From NCBI RefSeq assembly GCF_019084545.1, contig NZ_JAHREP010000002.1, forward strand, positions 174,234-238,233: DNA of 64,000 bases. The letters are read 5' to 3'. The number at the start of each line of letters is the position of its first letter. Positions within the stretch are counted from its first letter, which is position 1. The notes under the pieces are model-generated. The model was not told the DNA's origin. It saw only the letters and a list, made by a program, of their open reading frames with translations, and ran no database searches. The position numbers were made by a program, and so were the translations under genes. The stretch is from Marinobacterium ramblicola (lineage in GTDB: Bacteria; Pseudomonadota; Gammaproteobacteria; Pseudomonadales; Balneatricaceae). Positions 44,155-52,818 of the stretch are shown here, one piece after another.

Positions 44155-44718
44155 TCAATGGGAGGTACGCCTTGCCCAGTGCAGGGCGTTGCCCCACCAG
44201 GCCAGATCATCCAGCGCCCGCTGCAACTGATCCGCATCGCGCTGGTCGCCGCTGAAGGCGCCGTTTTCGATCTTCTGGTGCACCCCGGCGATATGCACGG
44301 CGTTGCGGATCGGCGCCATCTGCAACTCGACCATCACCTGGCGCAACTGCTCCACCGCGCGGGCGCCCATCACACCGCCGTACGACACCACGCCGGCCGG
44401 CTTGCGGCCCCACTCCGCATAGACATAATCCAGCGCGTTCTTCAGCACCGCCGAATAGCCGTGGTTGTACTCCGGGCAAACGAACAGATAGGCATCCGCA
44501 CGCTCGACGCTCTTGGCCCAGCGCTGCTGCTGCTCATCCTCATAATCCCCTGCGGCCGGGGACTTGGGCAGGTTGAACATCGGCAGCGGCCAGTTTTTCA
44601 GATCGACCAGCTCGACCGTCATATCGTCCCGCTGCTTGGCATGGGTGAATGCCCAGTCCGCAACAGGTTTTGCCGCACGTCCCTGACGAACACTGCCGAT
44701 GATGATCTGAAGGTGCAT
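44155..44718 (-). CDS. NADPH-dependent FMN reductase / NAD(P)H:quinone oxidoreductase family
   Basis: A 187-residue flavodoxin-like flavoprotein. The phosphate-binding loop GSVRQGRAAKPVADW opens the protein and PEYNHGYSAVLKNALDYVY is the hallmark FMN-site segment of the FMN-reductase family (ArsH/ChrR/YieF type). It probably reduces FMN or quinones/chromate with NAD(P)H. AGGAG stands 7 bases before the ATG. Appears monocistronic. Confidence 0.87.
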   Translation of the reverse strand: MHLQIIIGSVRQGRAAKPVADWAFTHAKQRDDMTVELVDLKNWPLPMFNLPKSPAAGDYEDEQQQRWAKSVERADAYLFVCPEYNHGYSAVLKNALDYVYAEWGRKPAGVVSYGGVMGARAVEQLRQVMVELQMAPIRNAVHIAGVHQKIENGAFSGDQRDADQLQRALDDLAWWGNALHWARRTSH

Positions 44719-45202
44719 CTAGGTGCTCCTGTTACTTGTTCCAATGCTGATAGCTTAGCGTCTGTTCACGCGCTCTGCGCCGCTCTCGATACAGACAGAG
44801 AGTGGTCTGACAACGATATGTTGGAAAAGAGCCCGCAAGATGCGGATTGTGCCTGCCAGACAGTCGTCGATCAACGTTTGTGATTCTGATAAGAGACATT
44901 CTTGGGTTTGGATCGAAACGGCGGCAAGGGTTTTGTCACACAGATAACCGCTTTGTCGAGAGCGGGGGCATATCATGTCGATAAAAGTAGAAAAAATCGA
45001 CATGTTCCCGGCGCATGTCGATTACGTCGACAGATGCAAGATGGCGAGTGTGTTTGGTGACCCGGATTCACTATCGACGACTGAAAAAAGAATTTGTTTA
45101 AATTCAATTGGTTATCGTTATTTAAAAAGCTGAAAAATAGTCCTTTCTGTTGGTGGGATTTTTGATACTGAAATAGTCCTTTAAAACAATACTATCCGTT
45201 AA
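44719..45202. other. non-coding stretch before the CRISPR relic
   Basis: No supported gene. Base composition is AT-richer than the surroundings from about 45060 onward. The last 140 bases could be a CRISPR leader and contain a 12-base direct repeat. An 82-codon reverse frame at 44755-45003 has no recognisable features. Confidence 0.5.
45135..45182. repeat. direct repeat AAATAGTCCTTT in the putative CRISPR leader
   Basis: Identical 12-base copies at 45135-45146 and 45171-45182, 36 bases apart (start to start), ending 20 bases before the first CRISPR repeat. Confidence 0.7.
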
Positions 45203-45292
45203 GTGTTCCCCGCCCCCGTGGGGATGGACCGGCCTACGGGTTGAGCCCGGCAATTCTGGACCTGCGTTCCCCGCACCTGCGGGGTTGAATTG
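45203..45292 (+). CRISPR. orphan type I-E-like CRISPR relic: two repeats, one spacer
   Basis: Repeat 1 (45203-45231, 29 bases) begins GTGTTCCCCGC and ends GGGGATGGACCG, very close to the type I-E consensus. Repeat 2 (45264-45292, 29 bases) begins GCGTTCCCCGC and ends GCGGGGTTGAATTG; it keeps the CCCCGC/GCGGGG stem but is degenerate at both ends, as expected for a terminal repeat. The spacer between them (45232-45263) is 32 bases, the usual type I-E size. An AT-rich leader-like stretch lies upstream. No further repeat and no cas gene are visible in the window, so this is either a remnant or an array served by cas genes elsewhere. Confidence 0.75.
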
Positions 45293-45441
45293 TGTCTGCT
45301 GAGAGGTCGAATTGTAGTCCCGTTGTCATTGTTGTGGAGCTTGTTCTTAATCGTATGTAATCAGGGCATTTGACTTGAGTGCGCGGGTTTATCGGTCGAA
45401 CGTCCAGTATCCATCGGTGCTCGGAAAACACGTATATTAGG

Positions 45442-45457
45442 GTAGGAATATCCCTAC
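45442..45457. promoter_or_regulatory. palindrome upstream of GGDEF-EAL gene
   Basis: GTAGG-AATATC-CCTAC, 113 bases upstream of the 45570 start. A possible operator; the regulator is unknown. The rest of 45293-45569 shows no gene. Confidence 0.35.
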
Positions 45458-45569
45458 TTTATTGTTTTTAAAGGATTATTTTGTTCTTATTTTGCGGCAG
45501 TGTCGTTGCGAATAATGGATGCAGGGGGATAGTATGACGTGAGTGTCTACCAAAAAATAACATCTATGT

Positions 45570-47663
45570 ATGCTTGAATATTCGGTGCTAAATCCGAAAC
45601 GACGAGATTCTGTTGAGCGGTATATTCGATCCATAGGCCGCTACTATGTCATATCTGTCGTGATAATGAGCCTGCTGATCGGCGGGACCTATCTTATCGT
45701 CAAAGCTGCGCTGGATCGTAACGCCATCCAGCAGGAGATCAGTTTTTTTACCAATCAGCAGTTCATCCGTTTTCAACAGCTAGCCAACCAGACGCGGTCG
45801 CTGATGCGTGCGTCGGCGGACGCGACGCTGCCCGATTACATACTGGAGTCGATGGAGGGGGAGATAAAGGGTAAGGCTGATTCGGTCCGGCAGACCATGT
45901 CGCAGTTAGAGAGTATGCAGCAGCAGTTGGACGGCAGCATGCTGGAGCGGTTCAAGAGTGAAGATGTCGAGTATGAGCGCTTGCGTGCCGATCTGAACCG
46001 TCAGATCGGTGATTTTCTCGAACGGGTGGGGCGTGTGGTGGAAGCGAGTCGGGACGAGCGGATGCGTCGCTATTCGTTCTGGGGGCCGATCGACTTTGCC
46101 GTGTCTGCCGACAGTCAGTTCATGCGTCAGTTTTACGAGTTGGTGTTGAACGCTCATCGTCGCAGCGGTGCAGCTGTCGATAACGCGATGCTGATCAGCA
46201 CCCTGCTGTTGTCGATTCTGGCGGCTCTGCTGATTCTGGCTGCGCTGTTCCTGTTTTCGCCGTTGTTGACTCGCTTGCGTAACGAGCATCATCGCAAGAT
46301 GGAGTTCGAACAGCGGTTGACCCATTTGGCGCAGACCGATGCGTTGACCGCATTGAAGAACCGCGCCTTTTTCAACGATGCATTGCGAGAGCTGCTTAGA
46401 CGCTTCCGTGAGGAGGACGAAGGGTTCTCGATGCTGCTGATCGACCTTGATCACTTCAAAACGATCAATGACAACTTCGGCCACCCGGCGGGCGATGCCA
46501 CGCTGCGCCATGTGGCGGGGGCCTTCCAGAGGAGTTGCCGGGGGCGGGATATCATCACCCGGCTGGGAGGGGATGAGTTCGCGGTGCTGCTGCCGGGCCT
46601 TGTGGATGCCGGCAAGTTGAAGGCCGTAGCGGACCGGATTGTCGAGGCTATCGGTGATGAGTTCCGGTTCGAGCAGCATACGCTGTCGTTGTCGGCGAGT
46701 ATCGGCGGGGCGATCGTGCCGAGCCATGCGACGGACGAGGCTGGCCTGGTGCGTATCGTCGACCTGGCGCTCTATGAGGCGAAAGCCAGTCGTAACGGGG
46801 TAGTGATCTTCGACGAGGAGACGTTGGCAACCCAGTTGAAACAGACCGAGTTGGCTGCGGCGCTGGTCGGTGCCGCCGAGCGTAACGAGTTCGTGGTGTT
46901 CTACCAGCCCAAGGTTGGGGTCGATTCCGGCGAGCATCTGGGGTTCGAGGCGCTGGTGCGCTGGAACCACCCCTCGCTCGGCATTTTGGCGCCGGGCGCG
47001 TTCCTGCCGCTGCTGGACGGCACCGGCTTGATCCGCGAGATGACACGCGCCGTCGTGCGCGGGGTATGCCGCGACATCAAGGCGTGGAAAGCGGCGGGGC
47101 TGAACCCGGGGCCGGTGGCGATCAACGTGCCGGAGGAGCTGCTGGTCAGCGATCAGGGGGTCGGTATCTTCACCTCCGCGCTCGATGAGTTCGGTCTGGC
47201 GTGGCGCGATATCGCGGTGGAGGTGACGGAGGATGTGTTCCTCAATCGCTATGCCGAGCGGATGTTCGAGTCGATTACGCGTTTCCGCCGCAAGGGTGTG
47301 CCGGTGTCGCTCGATGACTTCGGTACCGGTTTTGCGTCGCTGGTCCACCTGCGCGATTTCCCGTTCGACGAGTTGAAGATCGACCGCGGCTTCGTGTCGG
47401 ATATCGGCGTCGATACGCGCTCCGAGCAGATTGTCCGCACCATCGTCGACCTGGCCCGTAACCTGGGCAAGGCGTGCGTGGCCGAGGGGATCGAGACCGA
47501 GACACAGCTCCGCTTTCTGCAGCAACTCGGTTGCAGGGTGGGGCAGGGTTATCTGTTTGCGAAGCCGCTTCCGGCGCGCGAGGCCACAGAGTGGCTCGCG
47601 GCCGATCGCTCTCGTGTGATCGATGGCGATGCTGGGGCGCTTGTGGGGTGTCCAGTGCAATGA
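45570..47663 (+). CDS. membrane GGDEF-EAL protein with periplasmic sensor domain
   Basis: A 697-residue inner-membrane protein. Transmembrane helix 1 (about residues 27-50) and helix 2 (about 206-231) flank a periplasmic helical domain of about 155 residues. The cytoplasmic part has a GGDEF domain with intact RLGGDEF and an EAL domain with EALVRW, LDDFGTGF, LKIDR and VAEGIET. Either synthesis or breakdown of c-di-GMP is possible. A gene for an orphan periplasmic binding protein follows 19 bases downstream, so the periplasmic domain may dock a ligand-loaded binding protein. Confidence 0.9.
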   Translation: MLEYSVLNPKRRDSVERYIRSIGRYYVISVVIMSLLIGGTYLIVKAALDRNAIQQEISFFTNQQFIRFQQLANQTRSLMRASADATLPDYILESMEGEIKGKADSVRQTMSQLESMQQQLDGSMLERFKSEDVEYERLRADLNRQIGDFLERVGRVVEASRDERMRRYSFWGPIDFAVSADSQFMRQFYELVLNAHRRSGAAVDNAMLISTLLLSILAALLILAALFLFSPLLTRLRNEHHRKMEFEQRLTHLAQTDALTALKNRAFFNDALRELLRRFREEDEGFSMLLIDLDHFKTINDNFGHPAGDATLRHVAGAFQRSCRGRDIITRLGGDEFAVLLPGLVDAGKLKAVADRIVEAIGDEFRFEQHTLSLSASIGGAIVPSHATDEAGLVRIVDLALYEAKASRNGVVIFDEETLATQLKQTELAAALVGAAERNEFVVFYQPKVGVDSGEHLGFEALVRWNHPSLGILAPGAFLPLLDGTGLIREMTRAVVRGVCRDIKAWKAAGLNPGPVAINVPEELLVSDQGVGIFTSALDEFGLAWRDIAVEVTEDVFLNRYAERMFESITRFRRKGVPVSLDDFGTGFASLVHLRDFPFDELKIDRGFVSDIGVDTRSEQIVRTIVDLARNLGKACVAEGIETETQLRFLQQLGCRVGQGYLFAKPLPAREATEWLAADRSRVIDGDAGALVGCPVQ

Positions 47664-47682
47664 CGAAAGGAGATCAGTGGAT

Positions 47683-48933
47683 ATGAACAGGTTTTCGGCG
47701 GCTCTTCTGTTTTTGGTTGCACTGACGCGTGCCGCCACGCCGCTGCAGGCATCGGAGGCGCAGGGCAAGTCGGTCGATGTCGTGCATTTCTGGGTATCGA
47801 AGAGCGAAGCGGCGGCGCTGGACGTGTTCCGGCAGGACTGGATCCGCATGGGCAATCGCTGGATCGATCTGCCCGCCGAGAACAAGGTGGCGGTGCAGCG
47901 GATCGTCAGTGACCGGGTCGCCGGCGGTTACCCGCCCGCGGTCATGCAGTGGAATGCCAACGAGGGCGCCCGCGAACTGCCGGCCATGGGCGTGTTGCAG
48001 GATATCGAACTGGTGGCGCAACTGCAGAAGTGGCGTGAAGTGTTGCCCCCCTTCGTGCTCGATCGGATCAGCTACCGGGACAGGATCTACTTTGCGCCGA
48101 CCAATATCCATGCCGAGAACTGGCTCTGGACCAGCCAGACCCTGTTCGATGAACTGGGTCTGGCCACTCCCACCACCTGGGATGAGATCTTCGTTGCCGC
48201 GGAACGTATGCAGGCGGCCGGGAAACGGCCTCTTGCGCTGGGCTCGGGAGCCTGGGAGGTATCGCTGCTGTTCAACGATATCATGTATCACAAGATGGGT
48301 GCCGAGGGGTATGCACGGATCATCGGTGCCGATGCCGAGGCGGTGCTGGATCCGCGCATGCTGGAGGCGCTCGACATGCTGCGCCGCCTGTCGCGCTATG
48401 CGGAGTCCGCGCAGGAGCGCAGCGGGAAGACCTGGGCCGATGCCTCGGCAATGGTCGGTCGGGGCGAGGCCGGTATGCAGTTCATGGGTGACTGGGCGAA
48501 GGGTGAGCTGCTCCATCGCGGGTTCGAGGTCGACGAGGATTTCGGCTGCGCCCTGGTACCGGGAACCTCCATCGCCTATTTCATGGTGATCGATGCCTTC
48601 GCCTTTCCGTTGCTCAATCGCGAGGGTGGTGCCGATGCGCAGCAGGCGTTTGCCGGGGTGCTGCTGGATCGTACCAACCAAGTCGAGTTCAGTCATATCA
48701 AGGGTTCCCTGCCGGTGCGGACCGATGTGGATCCGACCGGTCTTGATCGCTGCGGCCGGATCGGTCTGGCGCAACTGATCAACGACGATCGCCGGGTCAG
48801 TGCCCAGTCGATGGCGATGCCGTCGCAGATGTCGGAGGGCTGGATCGGGGTGCTGGGCGACTTTTTCAACGACCCGAGCATGAGCAGCGAGAGCGCCCGG
48901 CAGCGTCTGTACGAGGTGGTCAAGCAGGGCTGA
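47683..48933 (+). CDS. orphan family-1 extracellular solute-binding protein (sugar type)
   Basis: A 416-residue periplasmic binding protein of the SBP_bac_1 (sugar/carbohydrate) family. Signal peptide at residues 1-24 or so (FSAALLFLVALTRAATPLQA), then VDVVHFWVSKSEAAALDVF, the family's first strand, and a Trp-rich ligand region (FAPTNIHAENWLWTSQ, LATPTTWDEIFVAAERM). No ABC permease or ATPase gene is nearby. AAAGGAG precedes ATG 47683; the open frame begins 20 codons earlier inside the previous gene. Its position between two c-di-GMP genes suggests a sensing instead of transport role. Confidence 0.9.
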   Translation: MNRFSAALLFLVALTRAATPLQASEAQGKSVDVVHFWVSKSEAAALDVFRQDWIRMGNRWIDLPAENKVAVQRIVSDRVAGGYPPAVMQWNANEGARELPAMGVLQDIELVAQLQKWREVLPPFVLDRISYRDRIYFAPTNIHAENWLWTSQTLFDELGLATPTTWDEIFVAAERMQAAGKRPLALGSGAWEVSLLFNDIMYHKMGAEGYARIIGADAEAVLDPRMLEALDMLRRLSRYAESAQERSGKTWADASAMVGRGEAGMQFMGDWAKGELLHRGFEVDEDFGCALVPGTSIAYFMVIDAFAFPLLNREGGADAQQAFAGVLLDRTNQVEFSHIKGSLPVRTDVDPTGLDRCGRIGLAQLINDDRRVSAQSMAMPSQMSEGWIGVLGDFFNDPSMSSESARQRLYEVVKQG

Positions 48934-49132
48934 GCCGATTGCGTGCTGTCGAATAATAGTCTTCCAAGTTGCTGCCGGGTTGAAAATCTGGTCATAGTAC
49001 GCAGAAGGTGTTGTGCTATGGGTTTATCTTTAGGATACCGGGCTTAGGGATTTTTCCCGCATGGGAGTGGTCTTACTTCCATTTGCCGGCACTGAGGGCA
49101 TGATATTGCTATCGATTTTGTGGAGATTTGCT

Positions 49133-50323
49133 GTGCACCGTTTCCTCCTACTGACGTTGCTTCTCCTGTCGTTGTCGGGCTGTTCAAACATGCAGACCGG
49201 TGATGTGCTTGGACGCCCTGCGGAATGGCTCGGCAATTGGGGGGCCTCCGAGCGTGAGGACGCCTACGACCTCGAGGTCAAGCAGCTGTTTGACCAGCCC
49301 TATATCGATCCCCTGACGCGCTATCTTGAGCGCTATCGAAATGACGAGTCTCGTGCCGCTCATCTACAGCGGGTGCTGGATGAGCGCAACCAGCGCTGTC
49401 GCCAGATCGCCGACAAATATGCCAATCGCCCGCTGAACGTGAAGACGCTGGAGCAATACCGCAGTGGTTACAGTTACTCCTGCCCTCAGCAGGTCGAAGC
49501 CTTTGCCGGCCGTTTGCAGCAGGCGACCGAGAGCGGTGAGGTAGAACAGGTGACGACGCCGGTCGAGCCCGCGGCCGAGATCGCCTGGAGCGGCCAGCTG
49601 GCACAGCAACTCAATGACTGCTACCTGCTGACCACCATCGGTAATTTCAGCGCTGCGCGCGCCGCCTGCACGACGCCGGCGGAAAAGGGCGATCCCCGAG
49701 CGCAGTACAATATGGCGTTGATCGCCCGCTCCTTGACCCAATACGACGAGGCGCTGAACTGGGCGCATCTGGCGGCCAAGCATAGCGCCGAGGCCCGTTA
49801 TCTGCTCGGCCAACTGTACGAGGCGGGGCAGGGGGTTGAAGAGGACGAGATCAACGCATTGACCTGGTATCGGGACGCCGCGGAACAGGGTAATGCATCG
49901 GCTCAGTATCGGGTAGGGCGCTTTCTCTACGAGGGGCGAGGCGTCGAGCAGAACCTGGGTGCCGCCATGGGCTGGTATGAGCGTGCCGCGGCGCAGGGGC
50001 AGGCCGAAGCCCAACTGGCACTTGGGGACATGCTGCTGCAGGGTGAGGGGGTGCCGCCCGACCCGGCGCAGGGGCGGTTTTGGGTGCTCAGGGCCGCACG
50101 GCAGGGGTTGGCCGAGGCCCAGTTGCGTCTCGGTGAGCTGGCGGAGCAAGCGGACAATACCCTGTCGAACCGGGCCGAAGCGGCGGTCTGGTATGAGCTG
50201 GCTGGTCAGAATGGGCTGCAGCCCGGCACGATTCGAGCGCAGAAACTACGGGTCGAGATCGCGGCGGAAACCCTGCAGGACGCCCGGGTCAGGGTGCGGC
50301 GCGCCCTGGAGGGAGGTCGCTGA
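49133..50323 (+). CDS. Sel1-repeat outer-membrane/periplasmic lipoprotein
   Basis: A 396-residue lipoprotein starting at GTG 49133 with GGAG 7 bases upstream. The signal HRFLLLTLLLLSLSGC ends in a lipobox. The N-terminal half is a charged helical region with four cysteines; the C-terminal half has consecutive Sel1/TPR-like repeats, for example ARYLLGQLYEAGQGVEEDEI, AQYRVGRFLYEGRGV and AQLALGDMLLQGEGV. Sel1 proteins are protein-interaction scaffolds. Its stop overlaps the start of the next GGDEF-EAL gene by one base, so the two products probably act together. Confidence 0.87.
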   Translation: MHRFLLLTLLLLSLSGCSNMQTGDVLGRPAEWLGNWGASEREDAYDLEVKQLFDQPYIDPLTRYLERYRNDESRAAHLQRVLDERNQRCRQIADKYANRPLNVKTLEQYRSGYSYSCPQQVEAFAGRLQQATESGEVEQVTTPVEPAAEIAWSGQLAQQLNDCYLLTTIGNFSAARAACTTPAEKGDPRAQYNMALIARSLTQYDEALNWAHLAAKHSAEARYLLGQLYEAGQGVEEDEINALTWYRDAAEQGNASAQYRVGRFLYEGRGVEQNLGAAMGWYERAAAQGQAEAQLALGDMLLQGEGVPPDPAQGRFWVLRAARQGLAEAQLRLGELAEQADNTLSNRAEAAVWYELAGQNGLQPGTIRAQKLRVEIAAETLQDARVRVRRALEGGR

Positions 50324-52701
50324 TGCCGATCAGTCGTGCGCGAAAGCTGCGTCGCTGGATGCGGGGGCTGAGCGACGTTGCGCAGGCATCGTCGAAACGC
50401 TCGATCAAATGGCTGCTACTGCTGCTGGTGGCACTGTTCGTGGCCGGCATGTGGATTCTCTCCTCGCTCAATCTCAACTATTCGCAGCGGGCGTTGGCCG
50501 ATCTGAGGCGGGCTGAGATCGAGGAGATCTTCCTGGCCAATCTGAATCAGATCGTTTCCCGCCAGCACGTGTTCGGCCTCTACACCGAGGGTCTCGCCCG
50601 ATTTGGCGAAACCACCTACGCGCTGGCCGGCGACGAGTTGAAGCCTCGGCTTGAAACGGCGATGAAGTCGATGCTGCAGGACTTTGTCGGTGTCGCCGGG
50701 ATCGGAGTCTGGTTCGAGAAGGATCGACTGCCGGCTGGCGCACGGGATTACACCCCTTACCTGTTTGCCGGCCACGATGCGGAGGTGGGATCGCGCACCT
50801 CCGGCCTTGCTGCGGGGAGTGACTACCGGCAGCAACCCTGGTTCCAGATGGTGATGACACCGGAGCGGCTGCAGAAGCTGGCGCCGAAACAGATGTTTTG
50901 GACGCCGGTCTACTACAGCGAACAGACGGATACCGCGGTGCTGACCATCATCAGTCCGATGTTTACCGACGATGGCCGTTTATTGGGCATGGTCACAACC
51001 GACTGGGAGGCGGAGCAGATCATCGATCTGGTCAGCCGTGTCGAGGTGACGCAAAACAGCTTTTCCTTCCTGATCGACAGCAACAATCGCAAGCTGTCGA
51101 GTCTCAGCCGTAGCGGCGATCCGCTGCACGCGCAACACGTAATGGATGCCCTGGTAGCGCAGAGTCCGAGCTATGTGGCGCCGGATTACAATGCGCTGAT
51201 CACCAGCCAGACCACGGAAAAGAGCCTGGAGTCCAGCGTGTTGGAGGTCGACGGGCTCACCTATTCGCTGTATCTGGCCGGAACACCGGCTGGCATGAGC
51301 TTCGGTATCGGCGTACCGCAGGAGGAGATCGACGCCGTGCTGGTGCCGATGCGGGACAGCAACTACCGCATTCTGACCATCACCGGCCTGGTGATACTGC
51401 TGCTCTCCGGCTATCTGGTGTACCGCATATCGGAGCTGGTGAAAGAGCTGCAGGCATCCTATACCGATCCCTTGACCGGTCTGCCCAATCGCGCACGCCT
51501 GTTGCAGGATCTGAATCGAGCCGCCGACGGTACCCTGATGCTGATCAACCTCGACCGTTTCAAGGAGATCAACAGCCTGTTCGGTCACCGTTGCGGCGAT
51601 CAGGTTATACAGACCATGAGCGAACGGCTGCAGCAGTTCGCCCGGGTGCATAAGATATGGCCGGGTGCCCGTCTGTACCGGCTGCAGGGCGATGAGTTTG
51701 CACTCTTTGGTCCGAACACCGAGGAGGATACGCAGGATCTACTGCAGCGTTACAGCGAATTTTTGCAGGATCAGCAGCTGGTATGGCAGGAGCAGGAACT
51801 CAATGTCGACGCTACCCTGGGCATCGCCAATGCCGGTGACAAGGGCCGTGGGCGGCTGGACAGCCTGCTCAGCCAGGCGACGGTCGCACTGCGCCAGGCG
51901 CGTTTGCAGGGACGCAACTTCCACACCTACGACTCCGAGCAGGGGGTCGAGCAGGCGTATGAACAGAATCTGGTGTGGGCGCGCAGGGTCAAGGATGCAC
52001 TGCAGGCAAACCGGTTCGAGCCCTGGTTTCAACCGATACTGGATAATCGAAGCGGCAAGATCGCCAAGTACGAGTGCCTGGTGCGGATGATCGATGCCGA
52101 GGGCAACACGGTGGGACCCGGATTGTTTCTCGGCGTGGCGCACCGGTTGCGACTGGGGCGGCAGATCACCCGGATCATGGTGGACAAGTGTTTTAATGCC
52201 TTCGCTGACCGCAGCATCGAGTTCTCCATCAATCTGGCCTACTCCGACATGATGGACGCCGAGCTGACCGCTTATATCTGCCGGCGGTTGCAGGAGACAG
52301 GGGTTGGTCCGCGGGTGATATTCGAGCTGCTCGAGTCCGACGGTATCGAGAATTACGACGAGATCCGCCAGTTTATCGACCAGGTCAAAGCCTATGGCTG
52401 CCGCATTGCGATCGATGACTTCGGGACCGGTTATTCTAACTTCGAGCATCTGCTGCGGCTGAATGTGGATCTGATCAAGATCGATGGCAGCCTGATCCGC
52501 CATCTGCACCAAGACCGCACCGCCTACCTGGTCACCCAGGGGATCGTCCAGTTCGCACGCAGCCTGGGGATCGGCACCGTGGCCGAGTTCGTGCACTGCG
52601 AGGCGGTGCAGCAGCAGGTGCTGGCGCTGGGTGTCGATTTTTCTCAGGGCGAGTTTGTCAGTATGCCCGCTCCCGATCTGGTTCAGGGCCACGCTGCCTG
52701 A
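50323..52701 (+). CDS. dCACHE-GGDEF-EAL protein with QGDEF and ECL variants
   Basis: A 792-residue inner-membrane protein. TM1 (about residues 29-50) and TM2 (about 347-368) enclose a double-CACHE-like periplasmic sensor (WFEKDRLPAGARDY, PWFQMVM, FWTPVYYS). The cytoplasmic GGDEF domain reads LQGDEF, so the first Gly is Gln; cyclase activity is doubtful. The EAL domain has ECL in place of EAL (KYECLVRM), but keeps IDDFGTGYSNFEHL and KIDGSLI, so phosphodiesterase activity is possible. Coupled to the Sel1 lipoprotein gene. A periplasmic lipoprotein and binding protein encoded upstream are candidate input partners. Confidence 0.9.
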   Translation: MPISRARKLRRWMRGLSDVAQASSKRSIKWLLLLLVALFVAGMWILSSLNLNYSQRALADLRRAEIEEIFLANLNQIVSRQHVFGLYTEGLARFGETTYALAGDELKPRLETAMKSMLQDFVGVAGIGVWFEKDRLPAGARDYTPYLFAGHDAEVGSRTSGLAAGSDYRQQPWFQMVMTPERLQKLAPKQMFWTPVYYSEQTDTAVLTIISPMFTDDGRLLGMVTTDWEAEQIIDLVSRVEVTQNSFSFLIDSNNRKLSSLSRSGDPLHAQHVMDALVAQSPSYVAPDYNALITSQTTEKSLESSVLEVDGLTYSLYLAGTPAGMSFGIGVPQEEIDAVLVPMRDSNYRILTITGLVILLLSGYLVYRISELVKELQASYTDPLTGLPNRARLLQDLNRAADGTLMLINLDRFKEINSLFGHRCGDQVIQTMSERLQQFARVHKIWPGARLYRLQGDEFALFGPNTEEDTQDLLQRYSEFLQDQQLVWQEQELNVDATLGIANAGDKGRGRLDSLLSQATVALRQARLQGRNFHTYDSEQGVEQAYEQNLVWARRVKDALQANRFEPWFQPILDNRSGKIAKYECLVRMIDAEGNTVGPGLFLGVAHRLRLGRQITRIMVDKCFNAFADRSIEFSINLAYSDMMDAELTAYICRRLQETGVGPRVIFELLESDGIENYDEIRQFIDQVKAYGCRIAIDDFGTGYSNFEHLLRLNVDLIKIDGSLIRHLHQDRTAYLVTQGIVQFARSLGIGTVAEFVHCEAVQQQVLALGVDFSQGEFVSMPAPDLVQGHAA

Positions 52702-52818
52702 GCGGACCAGGTTGTCTTCCCGCTTTCCGTTGCCCATAGTCCCTGCCGGTTGTGGCGTTTATTTAACCGGTGGGGCTGCTATATTAGCCTGCTCGCATTT
52801 ACTTAAGGGATGGAACAG

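Noticed and set aside
44755-45003. 82-codon reverse frame in the intergenic region
   Set aside because: No ribosome-binding site, motif or recognisable family; treated as non-coding.
45293-45569. Further CRISPR repeats after the second unit
   Set aside because: No GTTCCCC...GGGG unit appears at the expected 61-base spacing or elsewhere before 45570.
45906-47885. 659-codon minus-strand frame opposite the GGDEF-EAL gene
   Set aside because: Low-complexity Arg/Gln/His-rich composition and no domain; the sense strand has intact GGDEF and EAL motifs.
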